39,698 bases of DNA from JBIOJB01 sp044450465. GTDB taxonomy: Bacteria; Chloroflexota; Dormibacteria; Dormibacterales; Dormibacteraceae. Where the stretch lies: the NCBI GenBank assembly GCA_044450465.1, contig JBIOJB010000013.1, positions 1 through 39,698 on the forward strand. Direction: 5' to 3'. Below the pieces are notes generated by a model. It saw only the letters and a program-made list of their open reading frames with translations. It was not told the DNA's origin and searched no databases. Below, piece after piece: positions 6,974 through 14,667 of this stretch. Made by a program: the position numbers and the translations under genes. The first letter of the stretch is position 1; each line of letters begins with the position of its first letter.

Positions 6974-7750
6974 CTAGATCAGATCCACCGCCATGCCTGG
7001 CCTGGCCCCCAGCATGCGATCGGCCCGGGCCTCTCGGACGCCCACTTCGAGATAGCCCATGCTGCCCACGTACACGAAGGGCTCTTCAGGCCTCGCATCG
7101 TGGTAGGTGGCGGCGGAAGCCGAGACGTCGTGCTCGTTGATACGCAGGCCGCGCACCGGAGCTTTCAGGTTCGTCACCACGTTGCCGAAGCCGTCGATCC
7201 AAAGCACGCGTGGGCCGCTGGCGGGCAGTCCCAGCGGCGGGTCGGTGGCCGGCCCGAGCGACTCGAGAGGCACCCCTGATGCAAGAGCCGCAGCCGCCGG
7301 CGCGAAGACGTCCCGTCCTTCAAATGTCGGAGCACCGTCTGGGCGCGGTGCCAGCTCGACCACGGCCTGGACGCCGACCTCGTCGATGACGATGGCGAAC
7401 AACCCGTTGTCGGGTCCGACGTAGAAGCGCCCGCCGGCCAGCACTGCCAAACGCCGGCGCGAGCTGCCGACTCCTGGGTCGACCACCGCGAGGTGTACCG
7501 ATCCGCCTCCAAAGTGGCGCGTACCGGCAAAGAGCATGAATGCCCCCGCGTAGATGTCAAATCGGGGCACCTCGTGGCTGACGTCCACGAGGGACGCGGT
7601 GGGGCAACCAGCCAGCACCACTCCCTTCATGGCGGCGACCAAGGGAGAGCCCGTGCCGAAGTCCGACGTGAACGTGACGACCGGTGGCCCTACGAGCCGG
7701 CTACCAGTATCTGGTCTCCTTCCAGGGATCGGCTTCGTCGTGATACCCAC
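6974..7750 (-). CDS. SAM hydroxide adenosyltransferase (DUF62 family)
   Basis: The 258-residue protein shows the DUF62 signatures in order: T-F-T-S-D-F-G-T near residue 30, D-V-S-H-E-V-P, V-V-D-P-G-V-G-S, V-G-P-D-N-G-L, G-R-D-V-F-A-P-A and D-G-F-G-N-V-V-T-N-L. The family hydrolyses S-adenosylmethionine to adenosine and methionine using water or hydroxide, and is related to fluorinases and chlorinases. The start overlaps the upstream molybdoenzyme gene by 50 bases on the same strand, and no alternative ATG, GTG or TTG lies before the core, so the pair is probably translationally linked. Confidence 0.9.
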   Translation of the reverse strand: MGITTKPIPGRRPDTGSRLVGPPVVTFTSDFGTGSPLVAAMKGVVLAGCPTASLVDVSHEVPRFDIYAGAFMLFAGTRHFGGGSVHLAVVDPGVGSSRRRLAVLAGGRFYVGPDNGLFAIVIDEVGVQAVVELAPRPDGAPTFEGRDVFAPAAAALASGVPLESLGPATDPPLGLPASGPRVLWIDGFGNVVTNLKAPVRGLRINEHDVSASAATYHDARPEEPFVYVGSMGYLEVGVREARADRMLGARPGMAVDLI

Positions 7751-8306
7751 GCTGCTCCCAGAATCCGAGCCGGTTGCGCTCCATGAACTCTAGACCCCGG
7801 ATCCACTTCGCAGACTTCCATAAGTATTTGGACGGCACGAAGAGGCGAAGGGGCCAGCCGTGCTCGGGCGTCAGGTCCTCTCCGTTCCAGGCGTAGCAGA
7901 GCAGGTTCTCCTCCCCGTCCAGCACGCTGAGGGGAATCGAGGTCGTGTATCCGTACTCGCAGATCGCGTTTACGTACTTGGCCTCAGGTTTGGGCTTGAC
8001 GCGGTCGAGGATCTCGCGAATCGGCACCCCGGTCCACCTGTCGCCCAGCCGGCTCCAGCCGGTCACGCAGTGGATGTCGGCGGCCACGTCCTTCGCCGGC
8101 AGCGCGCGGACCTCTCCGTAGTCGAGCTTCAGCTCGCGTTCCACCGCGCCGAAGACCTTGAAATCCCATTTGGCGATGTCGATCTTGGGCACGGGCCCGA
8201 AATGGAGCAATGGCCATTTGTCTGGAGCCGTGAGAGTCTGCCCGGGCGGAATCCGCGCGGGGTCCACGCCCTCCGGAAGTCGCTTGCCCTTGAAGAGAAA
8301 CGCCAT
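7701..8306 (-). CDS. Sulfite-oxidase-like molybdopterin-dependent oxidoreductase
   Basis: The 201-residue protein has one oxidoreductase molybdopterin-binding domain. I-H-C80-V-T-G-W-S carries the expected molybdenum-ligand cysteine. G-Y-T-T-S-I-P-L, H-G-W-P-L-R-L and P-S-K-Y-L-W-K-S-A-K-W follow as in YedY/sulfite-oxidase-like proteins, and it ends in W-K-E-T-R-Y-W. It has no signal peptide, dimer domain or haem domain, so it is a short cytoplasmic-type member of unknown substrate. TATACT 6 bases before the ATG suggests a leaderless start. Downstream it overlaps the SAM adenosyltransferase gene. Confidence 0.88.
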   Translation of the reverse strand: MAFLFKGKRLPEGVDPARIPPGQTLTAPDKWPLLHFGPVPKIDIAKWDFKVFGAVERELKLDYGEVRALPAKDVAADIHCVTGWSRLGDRWTGVPIREILDRVKPKPEAKYVNAICEYGYTTSIPLSVLDGEENLLCYAWNGEDLTPEHGWPLRLFVPSKYLWKSAKWIRGLEFMERNRLGFWEQRGYHDEADPWKETRYW

Positions 8307-8312
8307 CTGGCG

Positions 8313-8318
8313 AGTATA
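8313..8318 (-). promoter_or_regulatory. Predicted -10 of the molybdoenzyme gene (leaderless)
   Basis: TATACT lies 6 bases before the ATG at 8306, with no room for a ribosome site. Confidence 0.5.
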
Positions 8319-8374
8319 TGAACCGAACGCCGCAACCCGGTTGTTCCGCGATCGGGCCTCGATCTGCGCCGGGC

Positions 8375-8380
8375 TATACT
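8375..8380 (+). promoter_or_regulatory. Predicted -10 of the tRNA-Ala gene
   Basis: TATACT lies 26 bases before the first base of the tRNA. No convincing -35 was found. Confidence 0.42.
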
Positions 8381-8406
8381 GGCCCTTCCGCTTACAAGCG
8401 CCACGT

Positions 8407-8482
8407 GGGCCCGTAGCTCAGTTGGGAGAGCGCGTGAATCGCACTCACGAGGCCAGGGGTTCGAATCCCCTCGGGTCCACCA
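8407..8482 (+). tRNA. tRNA-Ala (anticodon CGC)
   Basis: The 76-base sequence folds as a full cloverleaf: acceptor GGGCCCG with CGGGTCC, D arm GCTC/GAGC, anticodon stem CGTGA/TCACG around loop ATCGCAC (anticodon CGC, reading GCG), T arm AGGGG/CCCCT with TTCGAAT, and an encoded CCA end. The acceptor has the G3:U70 wobble pair that identifies alanine tRNAs, which independently supports the anticodon. Confidence 0.95.
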
Positions 8483-8499
8483 CTCCTCGGGTTCACCAC

Positions 8500-8733
8500 A
8501 TGCTCACCGCCTTCGATCCGGCGGCGCGGTTTGTCATGGAGGGCGGATCAGGAAGCTTCGAGGTCCAGTCGACCATGACCTTCGAGCCCGCCGGTGATGC
8601 GGCCACGAAGGTGACCGAGGTGCTAGAGATGCGAACGAGCAGACCGCGATTGAGCTCAGCTCGGCGGTTCAGACGCCCTGGCGCTCACATCGCATTCGAT
8701 GTGAGCGACCGATTGGCTGACGTCTTCGATTTC
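8500..8733 (+). pseudogene. Degraded SRPBCC/polyketide-cyclase-like remnant
   Basis: From an ATG at 8500, a stretch reads F-D-P-A-A-R-F-V-M-E-G-G-S-G and then T-M-T-F-E-P-A-G-D...T-K-V-T-E-V-L-E-M-R, the central strands of an SRPBCC ligand-binding domain. The N-terminal third is absent, since the reading begins only 18 bases after the tRNA. After residue 45 the sequence loses family character and runs antisense into the flavin monooxygenase. No promoter or ribosome site is seen. It looks like a remnant left beside a tRNA gene. Confidence 0.42.
8682..8707. terminator. Strong hairpin beyond the monooxygenase stop
   Basis: CGCTCACATCG, loop CATT, CGATGTGAGCG form a perfect eleven-pair stem, 27 bases beyond the monooxygenase stop codon on the minus strand. 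There is no T-run on either side, so it is a hairpin that may stop or protect transcripts rather than a classic terminator. Confidence 0.4.
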
Positions 8734-9837
8734 TCAGGCGGCGACGGGGGCGGAAGTTGGTAAGGCGACTTGCCGTGCCTCGGCCAACCGCTTAGCAATG
8801 GTCTCTGCGACGAACGTGGCATCGGGACCCTGACCTCCAATCAGTCCAGACGCCAGGCGCGTCTGGAATGGCAGGCCCATGAAATAGAGCCCCTTCTCAC
8901 CGTCGGCGACTCCCGCGACATGCGTCGGGTAGCCGTCGGCGCCGACGACCGGGAATCGGATCCACGAGTAGTCGCGAGCGAACCCCGTGCACCACACGAT
9001 GGTCTCCGGCTGCAACCGGCGCCCGCCATCGCAAACGGGCAAGCCTGCGTCGACGGCGGTCACCCGTGGGGCGCGCTCGACGCCGGCGGCAAGCGCCTCG
9101 CGCATCGTGACCCGGATGAGGGGCGCGCCGTGGTGAAGGACGAGCGGCTTCATCCGCCGGCCCATGGGCGTTCCGACCGAGGCGATCTTGTTGGCATAGA
9201 ACCAGAAGAACTTTCCCTCGAAGGCATAGAAGATGGGTGGGATGGCGCCCGTTCCACGGCCGGCGAGCACGGTCTTGTGACCCGCCCCTGCGGCCTCGAT
9301 CGCAATCTCGACCCCTGACGTGCCGGCGCCGACCACCAGAACATCGCCGCTCAGCTGTGACGCGTTCTTGTACCCGGATGCATGAAGCTGGCGAATCTCG
9401 GGCTTGATGTCCGCGGCCAGTGTGGGGATCTTGGGACCCTGGTAGCCGGTCGCTACCACGACGTGGCGGGCGGCGACCGCCCCGGCGGATGTCTCCAGCC
9501 TGTAGCCATCGCCACTCCGCTCAAGGCTCAAGGCCCGGACGCCGGTGCGGATCGGCAGGTGATGCTCACGCCCATAGGCCTCGAGGTAGTCGGCCAGCTG
9601 GTTCTTGTCGGGGAAGCTGTCGGCTGGCGCCGGGAACTTCGAGCCCGGAAGTCCATCGAAGCGCGCGGGCGTGAACAAGCGCAGCGAGTCCCAGCGGCTC
9701 CGCCATTGGTTTCCGACCTGGCCCCCAGCCTCCAGCACGACCAGGCTCACGCCCCGCCGCGCCAGCTCGTAAGCGCTGGAAAGCCCCGCCTGGCCGGCTC
9801 CGATCACCACTGCGTCAACCTTCTCCAAGTCATCCAT
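8734..9837 (-). CDS. Flavin-containing monooxygenase-like oxidoreductase
   Basis: With the ATG at 9837 the protein has 367 residues. G13-A-G-Q-A-G18 is the FAD Rossmann motif, G-N-Q-W-R-S-R-W-D-S-L-R-L follows as in Trk-like/FMO monooxygenases, and V-G-A-G-T-S-G (about 159-165) is the NADPH motif; W-C-T-G-F closes the site. It should use NADPH and oxygen on a small substrate not visible here. GAGGGAG 8 bases before 9837 decides this start over the ATG at 9861 and the ORF end at 9927, which would overlap the regulator gene. It is divergent from a TetR gene, with operator-like repeats between. Confidence 0.88.
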   Translation of the reverse strand: MDDLEKVDAVVIGAGQAGLSSAYELARRGVSLVVLEAGGQVGNQWRSRWDSLRLFTPARFDGLPGSKFPAPADSFPDKNQLADYLEAYGREHHLPIRTGVRALSLERSGDGYRLETSAGAVAARHVVVATGYQGPKIPTLAADIKPEIRQLHASGYKNASQLSGDVLVVGAGTSGVEIAIEAAGAGHKTVLAGRGTGAIPPIFYAFEGKFFWFYANKIASVGTPMGRRMKPLVLHHGAPLIRVTMREALAAGVERAPRVTAVDAGLPVCDGGRRLQPETIVWCTGFARDYSWIRFPVVGADGYPTHVAGVADGEKGLYFMGLPFQTRLASGLIGGQGPDATFVAETIAKRLAEARQVALPTSAPVAA

Positions 9838-9868
9838 CTGATCGTCTCCCTCAGTAGTCATGCAATCA

Positions 9869-9905
9869 CTACAGTGTGACTGCAGTCTCTGCGGTGGTAC
9901 TGTAG
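9869..9905. promoter_or_regulatory. Operator-like repeats between the monooxygenase and TetR genes
   Basis: CTACAGT-GTG-ACTGCAG (9869-9885) is a 17-base near-palindrome with one mismatch. A further half-site ACTGTAG lies at 9899-9905, a perfect inverted copy of the first arm. GACTGCAGTC (9878-9887) is itself a ten-base palindrome. The last half-site overlaps TACTGT (9898-9903), the predicted -10 of the TetR gene, 10 bases before its ATG. The layout fits autorepression plus control of the divergent monooxygenase. Confidence 0.6.
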
Positions 9906-9913
9906 CGGTCAGG

Positions 9914-10531
9914 ATGCCTGACGTCAAGTCGGAACGGCTTTCTTACCGGCAGCGGCAGGCGCTCGAGACGCGCCGCCTGATCGCGCGTTCGGCGCGTGCC
10001 CTGTTCAGCCAGCACGGCTACGCGGCGACGAGCATCGAGGCCGTCGCAACGGAGGCCGGAGTGTCGCCGCGAACGGTCTACGCGAGCTTCGGGACGAAAA
10101 AGGCGATCCTCGGCGCCATCTGCGAGGAGTGGCTGATGGAGGCGGGCGTGATGGAGGCGATCGCAACCGGCATGGCCGAGCCCGACCTGCGCCGCCGGCT
10201 GCTCCTTGTCGCGCGGACGAGCCGCCGCCAATGGGAGGGCGATCGCGGCGTGCGGCGGATGCTCGGCAGCGCCGCGGCGTCAGACGCTGAAGTGGCCAGG
10301 ATGATCGCGGGCTGGACCGACGATCGGGCGCGCTCGTTCCACCAGCTCGTGGAGGGCCTCGAAGGGCAGCTTCGTGACGGGATCGATGGAAAGCGGGCCG
10401 GGGCGGTTATCCGCGCCTTGTCTGCGGCGGAGGTCTACTCGGAGCTGGTTGACGGCGAGGGCTGGACGCCGGCGGCCTATGAGGCGTGGCTTGCGGGGCT
10501 CCTCACGGACGTGCTCATGCCCCCGGCCTGA
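9914..10531 (+). CDS. TetR-family transcriptional regulator
   Basis: The 205-residue protein has an N-terminal TetR helix-turn-helix: A-R-A-L-F-S-Q-H-G-Y-A-A-T-S-I-E-A-V-A then G-V-S-P-R-T-V-Y-A-S-F-G-T-K-K-A-I. The rest is an all-helical ligand-binding domain of the usual length. The ATG at 9914 is preferred over the in-frame ATG at 9860 because the longer form would start before the operator and the predicted -10 and adds a Cys-rich stretch untypical of the family. The ligand is unknown, perhaps a substrate of the adjacent monooxygenase. Confidence 0.9.
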   Translation: MPDVKSERLSYRQRQALETRRLIARSARALFSQHGYAATSIEAVATEAGVSPRTVYASFGTKKAILGAICEEWLMEAGVMEAIATGMAEPDLRRRLLLVARTSRRQWEGDRGVRRMLGSAAASDAEVARMIAGWTDDRARSFHQLVEGLEGQLRDGIDGKRAGAVIRALSAAEVYSELVDGEGWTPAAYEAWLAGLLTDVLMPPA

Positions 10532-10662
10532 TCAACCAGTACCTGGGTCCACCAACCGAGTGCGGCGGCCAGAAACGTGCTGCCGAAAGGGCTGCGTTTA
10601 CGGGCATCGCTTGAGCTCAGCCTTCTTGGTTGCTGCTTTTGTTATGAGCCCGGACCGAACAT
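10532..10662. other. 131-base gap, no gene seen
   Basis: Between the TetR stop and the next start I see no convincing reading frame, terminator or repeat. A T-rich patch around 10622-10643 may hold the downstream promoter, but no hexamer is clear. Confidence 0.4.
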
Positions 10663-10989
10663 GTGGCCAAAGACGTGATCAAAGACCTGCGGTCCTGGGC
10701 GAGGCGGTGGAGCGATGTGTCTCTTAATCCGATCGCCCATCTGCCCATGCGGTCGCATTCGAGTCGCTGGCCGCTCGTTGCTGCGTTTGCTGTGGGCCTC
10801 GTCGCAGGAGCGGCGGGATCCATTGCTCTGACTCAGCGGTCACAAATCGCGCAGCTCGCGAGGCGCGCCCAGCAATGGCCTGCCGGCACCTCAGGTCAGG
10901 TGGGCGAGACCGCACCCGTGGTGCCTGCGTCGGTCACATCCCCGCGCTCAAAGAATCACCGCCGCAAGGTGGAAGTGGAGGTCAGCTAG
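10663..10989 (+). CDS. Small single-pass membrane protein, function unknown
   Basis: A GTG-start 108-residue reading has an N-terminal basic/aromatic stretch (R-S-W-A-R-R-W), one membrane helix (about residues 36-57, rich in V, A, G), then a Gln/Ala segment and a basic C-terminus. I do not recognise the family. It sits two bases before the next gene, and its 3' end carries that gene's ribosome site, so both are probably one operon. The ATG two bases upstream gives only five codons and is not the start. Confidence 0.6.
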   Translation: MAKDVIKDLRSWARRWSDVSLNPIAHLPMRSHSSRWPLVAAFAVGLVAGAAGSIALTQRSQIAQLARRAQQWPAGTSGQVGETAPVVPASVTSPRSKNHRRKVEVEVS

Positions 10990-10991
10990 CC

Positions 10992-11252
10992 ATGGGTGGA
11001 TTTATCGTCTGGATCATCGTCGGCGGCATCGCCGGGTTTCTGGCCGGCAAGGTCATCACCGGCAAGGGCATGGGCCTCCTGTGGGACATCGTGGTAGGCA
11101 TCGTCGGAGGTTTCCTGGGCGGGTTCCTCGCCGGCCTCGTCGGCATATCAGTGACCAACATCGTCATGGACATCGTGGTCTCGTTCGTCGGCGCGGCCAT
11201 CCTGCTCGTCGTCTTCCGCGCGCTGACCAGTCGCAAGATCATTCACGCGTAG
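10992..11252 (+). CDS. GlsB/YeaQ/YmgE-family small membrane protein
   Basis: The 86-residue protein is almost all membrane helix with G-rich faces: G-G-F-I-V-W-I-I-V-G-G-I-A-G-F-L-A-G-K, then G-L-L-W-D-I-V-V-G-I-V-G-G-F-L-G-G and a third helix with F-V-G-A-A-I-L-L. This is the transglycosylase-associated (YeaQ/YmgE) pattern of small stress-linked inner-membrane proteins. GGAGGT lies about 9 bases before the ATG inside the preceding gene. It is the last gene before a convergent neighbour. Confidence 0.87.
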   Translation: MGGFIVWIIVGGIAGFLAGKVITGKGMGLLWDIVVGIVGGFLGGFLAGLVGISVTNIVMDIVVSFVGAAILLVVFRALTSRKIIHA

Positions 11253-11285
11253 AGCCTCACCCGACTCGGCAGCCGGCGGCTCTAC
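11249..11285. terminator. Possible bidirectional hairpin between convergent genes
   Basis: GTAGAGCC (11249-11256) and GGCTCTAC (11278-11285) are an eight-base perfect inverted repeat around a GC-rich loop with further pairing. It lies exactly between two convergent genes, but neither side has a strong T-run. Confidence 0.38.
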
Positions 11286-11304
11286 TCTCCCGCGGGGCCG
11301 TCCA

Positions 11305-12531
11305 CTAGTCGGCGCTTTCGCCGACTGGGTGGCGGTCGCGGCGGATGGCGATCAAGCTCGCGATCCAGATCGCGATCACTCCCGTCACCCCGAACTCCGC
11401 CATCAGCCGGAGCACGACGATGTTGGAGTAGCCGGAAACCAGCACGGTCTGGAACCAGTGATGGCCAGGTCCGATGAGCAGGTAGCCGGCCGCGACGAGC
11501 GCCAGGACCGTCCAGTCGCCTCGCCTCACCCCCCACGCTATGAGGACCAGCAGCGGCACCTGAAGCAGGACGAGATGCGTGCCCCAGGAGTAAGTGGTCA
11601 GCATGGGCGTGACGGCCACGATCGCAGCCGCCTCCAGTGACCGCCCGGCCACGCCCGGCACCGGCGACCGCAACACCCACAGTGTCACCGCAAGGGCAGC
11701 GAGCGCGATGACCAGGGTGAGGACCCGAGCGGTCGTCGGGCTGCCCCTCACCGCGCCGGTGAAGGTGTCAGGCTCCAGCAGCCGGGTGATGGTTCCCCCT
11801 GGCGACTGGTTCTCGTAGATGCCCGTCCCCGCGCTGATCGCGGGCGCCACCTGCGTCAGGTATTCGAAGAGGTCCTGCGGAGCCGCCAGCAGCCAGAGCG
11901 CGGCCCCGGTCGCCGCGGCCGCGGCGAGCATCCCCCACCTCCGGCGCATCAGCACCAGCACGCCGACAGGCGCCTGAATCAACTTCAGCGCGACGGCCGC
12001 CCCCAGCGCGATGCCGCCCCACCATTCCTCGCCGACCCACGCCACCAGCCACAAGCCCGACAGGGCCAGCAGAACGAGATTGACCTGGCCCTCCGCGACG
12101 TTCCCGTCGACGGCAAAGGTGAGTGCCACGAGAACAAGCAGCACTGCGAGCTGCGGGTCGCGAATCTTCAGCGCGCACAACGCGCTCCAGATGAACAAAG
12201 CGAGCGACAGGTTGAGCGCGATGATCACCGCCGCGCCGAGCGCGTGGCTCGAAACTCCGACCAGCGGCTGGAGCAGCCACGCGAGCAGCGGCGGCATGAC
12301 GTACTGGGGGCCGGTCGGCTCCGAGCAGCCGAGCTTCTGGCAGAGGTCGTAGGGATCGAGCCCGCCGGCGATGCGCGCCGCGGCTCGCATGTAGCTCTCC
12401 TGGAAATCACCGAGGTAGGTGTTGAAGGCCAGCGGCTCGACGATGTCGGTCCAGACGTAAAGAACGGCGACCGGCACACCGACCCACGCAAGAAGCAGCC
12501 AGCGAAAACGCCGGTCGTTCAGAGCCCTCAT
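11305..12531 (-). CDS. GT87/DUF2029-like polyprenol-phosphate-sugar glycosyltransferase
   Basis: The 408-residue polytopic protein has about ten hydrophobic helices. The first external loop has D-F-Q-E-S-Y, A-G-G-L-D-P-Y-D-L and M-P-P-L-L-A-W-L-L-Q-P-L; later come V-A-E-G-Q-V-N-L-V-L-L-A-L and L-K-L-I-Q-A-P-V. These are hallmarks of the DUF2029/GT87 family that includes the mycobacterial mannosyltransferase PimE. Members move a sugar from polyprenyl phosphate to an acceptor outside the membrane; the catalytic acid is expected in the D-F-Q-E loop. It lies 38 bases downstream of the EamA gene on the same strand. Confidence 0.83.
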   Translation of the reverse strand: MRALNDRRFRWLLLAWVGVPVAVLYVWTDIVEPLAFNTYLGDFQESYMRAAARIAGGLDPYDLCQKLGCSEPTGPQYVMPPLLAWLLQPLVGVSSHALGAAVIIALNLSLALFIWSALCALKIRDPQLAVLLVLVALTFAVDGNVAEGQVNLVLLALSGLWLVAWVGEEWWGGIALGAAVALKLIQAPVGVLVLMRRRWGMLAAAAATGAALWLLAAPQDLFEYLTQVAPAISAGTGIYENQSPGGTITRLLEPDTFTGAVRGSPTTARVLTLVIALAALAVTLWVLRSPVPGVAGRSLEAAAIVAVTPMLTTYSWGTHLVLLQVPLLVLIAWGVRRGDWTVLALVAAGYLLIGPGHHWFQTVLVSGYSNIVVLRLMAEFGVTGVIAIWIASLIAIRRDRHPVGESAD

Positions 12532-12569
12532 GCGCGTCGGCGCGAATCCACCGAGCGCAGATTATCCCG

Positions 12570-13475
12570 TCAGCCGGCCTGGCTTGGCTGCGCCTCCACC
12601 TGCGGCTGACTCTCCGTCACGGTCTTCGGGCGCCGTGTGGCGAGGACGGACCCCACCAGCACGAGCGCGAAGCCGATTCCCATGCCGAACGTGAAGTTTT
12701 CGTGCAACACCACGACCCCCAGCAACGCCGCGACGGCCGGGTTGATGTAGGTGATGACGGTCGCGCGCACCGGCCCGATCTCGGCGATTAGCGCGAAGAA
12801 CAGCAGAAACGCAAATGCCGTGCAGAGCAGGGCCAGCACCGCGACCGATGCGATGACGTTCGTGCTCGGCAGCGAGTGCGGCCACTGGGTCGCCGCGAAC
12901 GGTGCATAGACCAGCGCGCAAAGGGTGACCGAGACGCCGATCACGGTCACGGACGGCACGCTCGTGAGATACCTGGACAGGATGGCCGGGCCTACCGCGT
13001 ATCCCACCGCCACGAAGAACACCTCGACGATTGCTGTCGCGTCCGACGCGTGCAGGTCGAACCCGACGATCGCCGCCACACCTGCCAGTCCGATGAACAG
13101 ACCGACCACGCCGGACCGGCCGATCCAATCGCGATTGCCGAACAGCGGGGCGACGACCGTCCCGACCAGCGGCACCGCCGAGATCAGGAGGCCCGCCAGC
13201 GAACTCGTGATCCGCTGCTCCGCACTGGAGATCAGAAACCATGGGATCCCCACCTCGGCCGCCGCGAAGGCAACCAGAGGCAGCCACCGCCGGCCGATGC
13301 CCTTGAGCCCGTTGCGTGCCAGCACTATCGGCATGAGCACGAGCGCCGCGATGCCGGTGCGGACGAACACGAGCATCGCCGGCGAGAGCTCGCTCACGGA
13401 GACGCGGATCAGGAGGTACGGGATGCCCCAGATCACGCACATCAAAGCGAACAGCAGCAGTCCTCGGCGTGTCAC
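12570..13475 (-). CDS. EamA/DMT-family transporter
   Basis: The 301-residue protein has ten predicted helices in two EamA repeats. The first starts L-M-C-V-I-W-G-I-P-Y-L-L-I-R-V and the second repeat ends with A-T-V-I-T-Y-I-N-P-A-V-A-A-L-L-G-V, the family's best-known motif. The GTG at 13475 is chosen because GAGGA lies just before it and because the longer reading (to 13670) enters the divergent glycosylase gene with unlikely residues. A short Gln/Pro-rich tail follows the last helix. The cargo is unknown. Confidence 0.88.
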   Translation of the reverse strand: MTRRGLLLFALMCVIWGIPYLLIRVSVSELSPAMLVFVRTGIAALVLMPIVLARNGLKGIGRRWLPLVAFAAAEVGIPWFLISSAEQRITSSLAGLLISAVPLVGTVVAPLFGNRDWIGRSGVVGLFIGLAGVAAIVGFDLHASDATAIVEVFFVAVGYAVGPAILSRYLTSVPSVTVIGVSVTLCALVYAPFAATQWPHSLPSTNVIASVAVLALLCTAFAFLLFFALIAEIGPVRATVITYINPAVAALLGVVVLHENFTFGMGIGFALVLVGSVLATRRPKTVTESQPQVEAQPSQAG

Positions 13476-13548
13476 CACATCCTCTAACACAGGAATACCC
13501 GCCAAAGTTCCACGGGTCGAGAGCACGCGCAGAAGTGAAAATGGACCC

Positions 13549-14667
13549 GTGACCGCGAAGGCGACCGTGCTCAGCCGCCGCGAGCTGAACCGCGCGGTGC
13601 TCGCGCGCCAGATGCTGCTGGAGCAGCGCCGGATGACGGTGGGCTCCGCTCTCGAGCACCTGGTCGGCATGCAGGCGCAGGCGCCGAATCTCCCCTATGT
13701 CGGACTCTGGTCTCGGCTGGAGGGTTTCCGCCACGAAGAGCTGTCTCGCCTGATCGAGCGCAAGCTCGCTGTCCGGATGTCGCTCATGCGCGCGACCATC
13801 CACCTCGTCACGACCCGAGACGCGCTTCGCATGAGGCCGCTGCTCCATCCCGTGACCGACCGCGGCATGTTCGCCGGCAGCCCCTGGATGAGGCAGGTGA
13901 AGGGCGTGGACCTCGATCGCCTGCTGGCCGAGGCGCGCGAGATCATGGGCGAACGCCCTCGGACGATCGCCGAGCTCGCCCGCGTGCTCGGTTCGCGTTT
14001 CCCCGCCTACGAAGGCCTCGCGCTCGCATACACCGTGCGCGGCCTGCTGCCGATGGTCTTCGTGCCGCCGCGCGGCATCTGGGGCGCCCACGGACCGGTG
14101 GCGCTGACGACGGTAGACGCGTGGCTCGGACGCCCGCTGGGTCCCGCTCTGGACCCGGAACGCTTCGCCCTCCGATATCTCGCCGCTTTTGGACCCGCCT
14201 CGGCGACAGACATGCGAGCCTGGTCGGGCATCGCCGCGCGGCAGACGTTCGAACATCTCAGGCCCCGGCTTCGGGTGTTTCGCGACGAAAGTGGTGTCGA
14301 GCTCTTCGATCTGCCCGATGCGCCGCGACCGTCCGGCGACACGCCGGCGCCGGCTCGCTATCTGCCCGACTACGACAACATCCTCCAGGGCCACGCGGAC
14401 CGGTCGCGGATCATGGCGCCGGGCCAGCACCTCGGTCTTTTCAGCAGCAACGGGGTCATGAAGGGCTCGGTGCTCGTCGACGGGTTCGTGGCCGGCAGCT
14501 GGATCCCAACCAAGGAGAAGGGCACGACCGCGCTCACGGTCACGCCTTTCGAGCGTGTCATTCCGCGCGCCGAGAGGGCCGCTGTGGCCGGCGAGGGCAT
14601 GCGCCTTCTGAAGCTGCTGGCCCCCGGCGACTCGCACGACGTCCGCTTCGCGCGGGTCAAGCCCTAG
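13549..14667 (+). CDS. AlkZ/YcaQ-like winged-helix DNA glycosylase (HTH_42)
   Basis: The 372-residue protein matches the HTH_42 (DUF1006) family: V-L-A-R-Q-M-L near the start, L-V-G-M-Q42-A-Q44-A-P-N, L-M-R-A-T-I-H-L-V, then L-P-D-Y-D-N-I-L-Q-G-H-A-D-R-S-R. Characterised members, AlkZ and AlkX/YcaQ, remove bulky alkyl adducts or unhook DNA cross-links and use a Q-x-Q or Q-x-D motif; Q42-A-Q44 fits the AlkZ form. The GTG at 13549 is the best start; the ATG at 13541 hits a stop after three codons. Its stop codon interlocks with the stop of the convergent response-regulator fragment. Confidence 0.8.
   Translation: MTAKATVLSRRELNRAVLARQMLLEQRRMTVGSALEHLVGMQAQAPNLPYVGLWSRLEGFRHEELSRLIERKLAVRMSLMRATIHLVTTRDALRMRPLLHPVTDRGMFAGSPWMRQVKGVDLDRLLAEAREIMGERPRTIAELARVLGSRFPAYEGLALAYTVRGLLPMVFVPPRGIWGAHGPVALTTVDAWLGRPLGPALDPERFALRYLAAFGPASATDMRAWSGIAARQTFEHLRPRLRVFRDESGVELFDLPDAPRPSGDTPAPARYLPDYDNILQGHADRSRIMAPGQHLGLFSSNGVMKGSVLVDGFVAGSWIPTKEKGTTALTVTPFERVIPRAERAAVAGEGMRLLKLLAPGDSHDVRFARVKP

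Noticed and set aside
12562..14637. 691-residue minus-strand open frame
   Set aside because: It runs antisense through the glycosylase and in another frame over the EamA gene, has Arg/Gly/His-rich composition typical of GC-rich shadow frames, and shows no motif.
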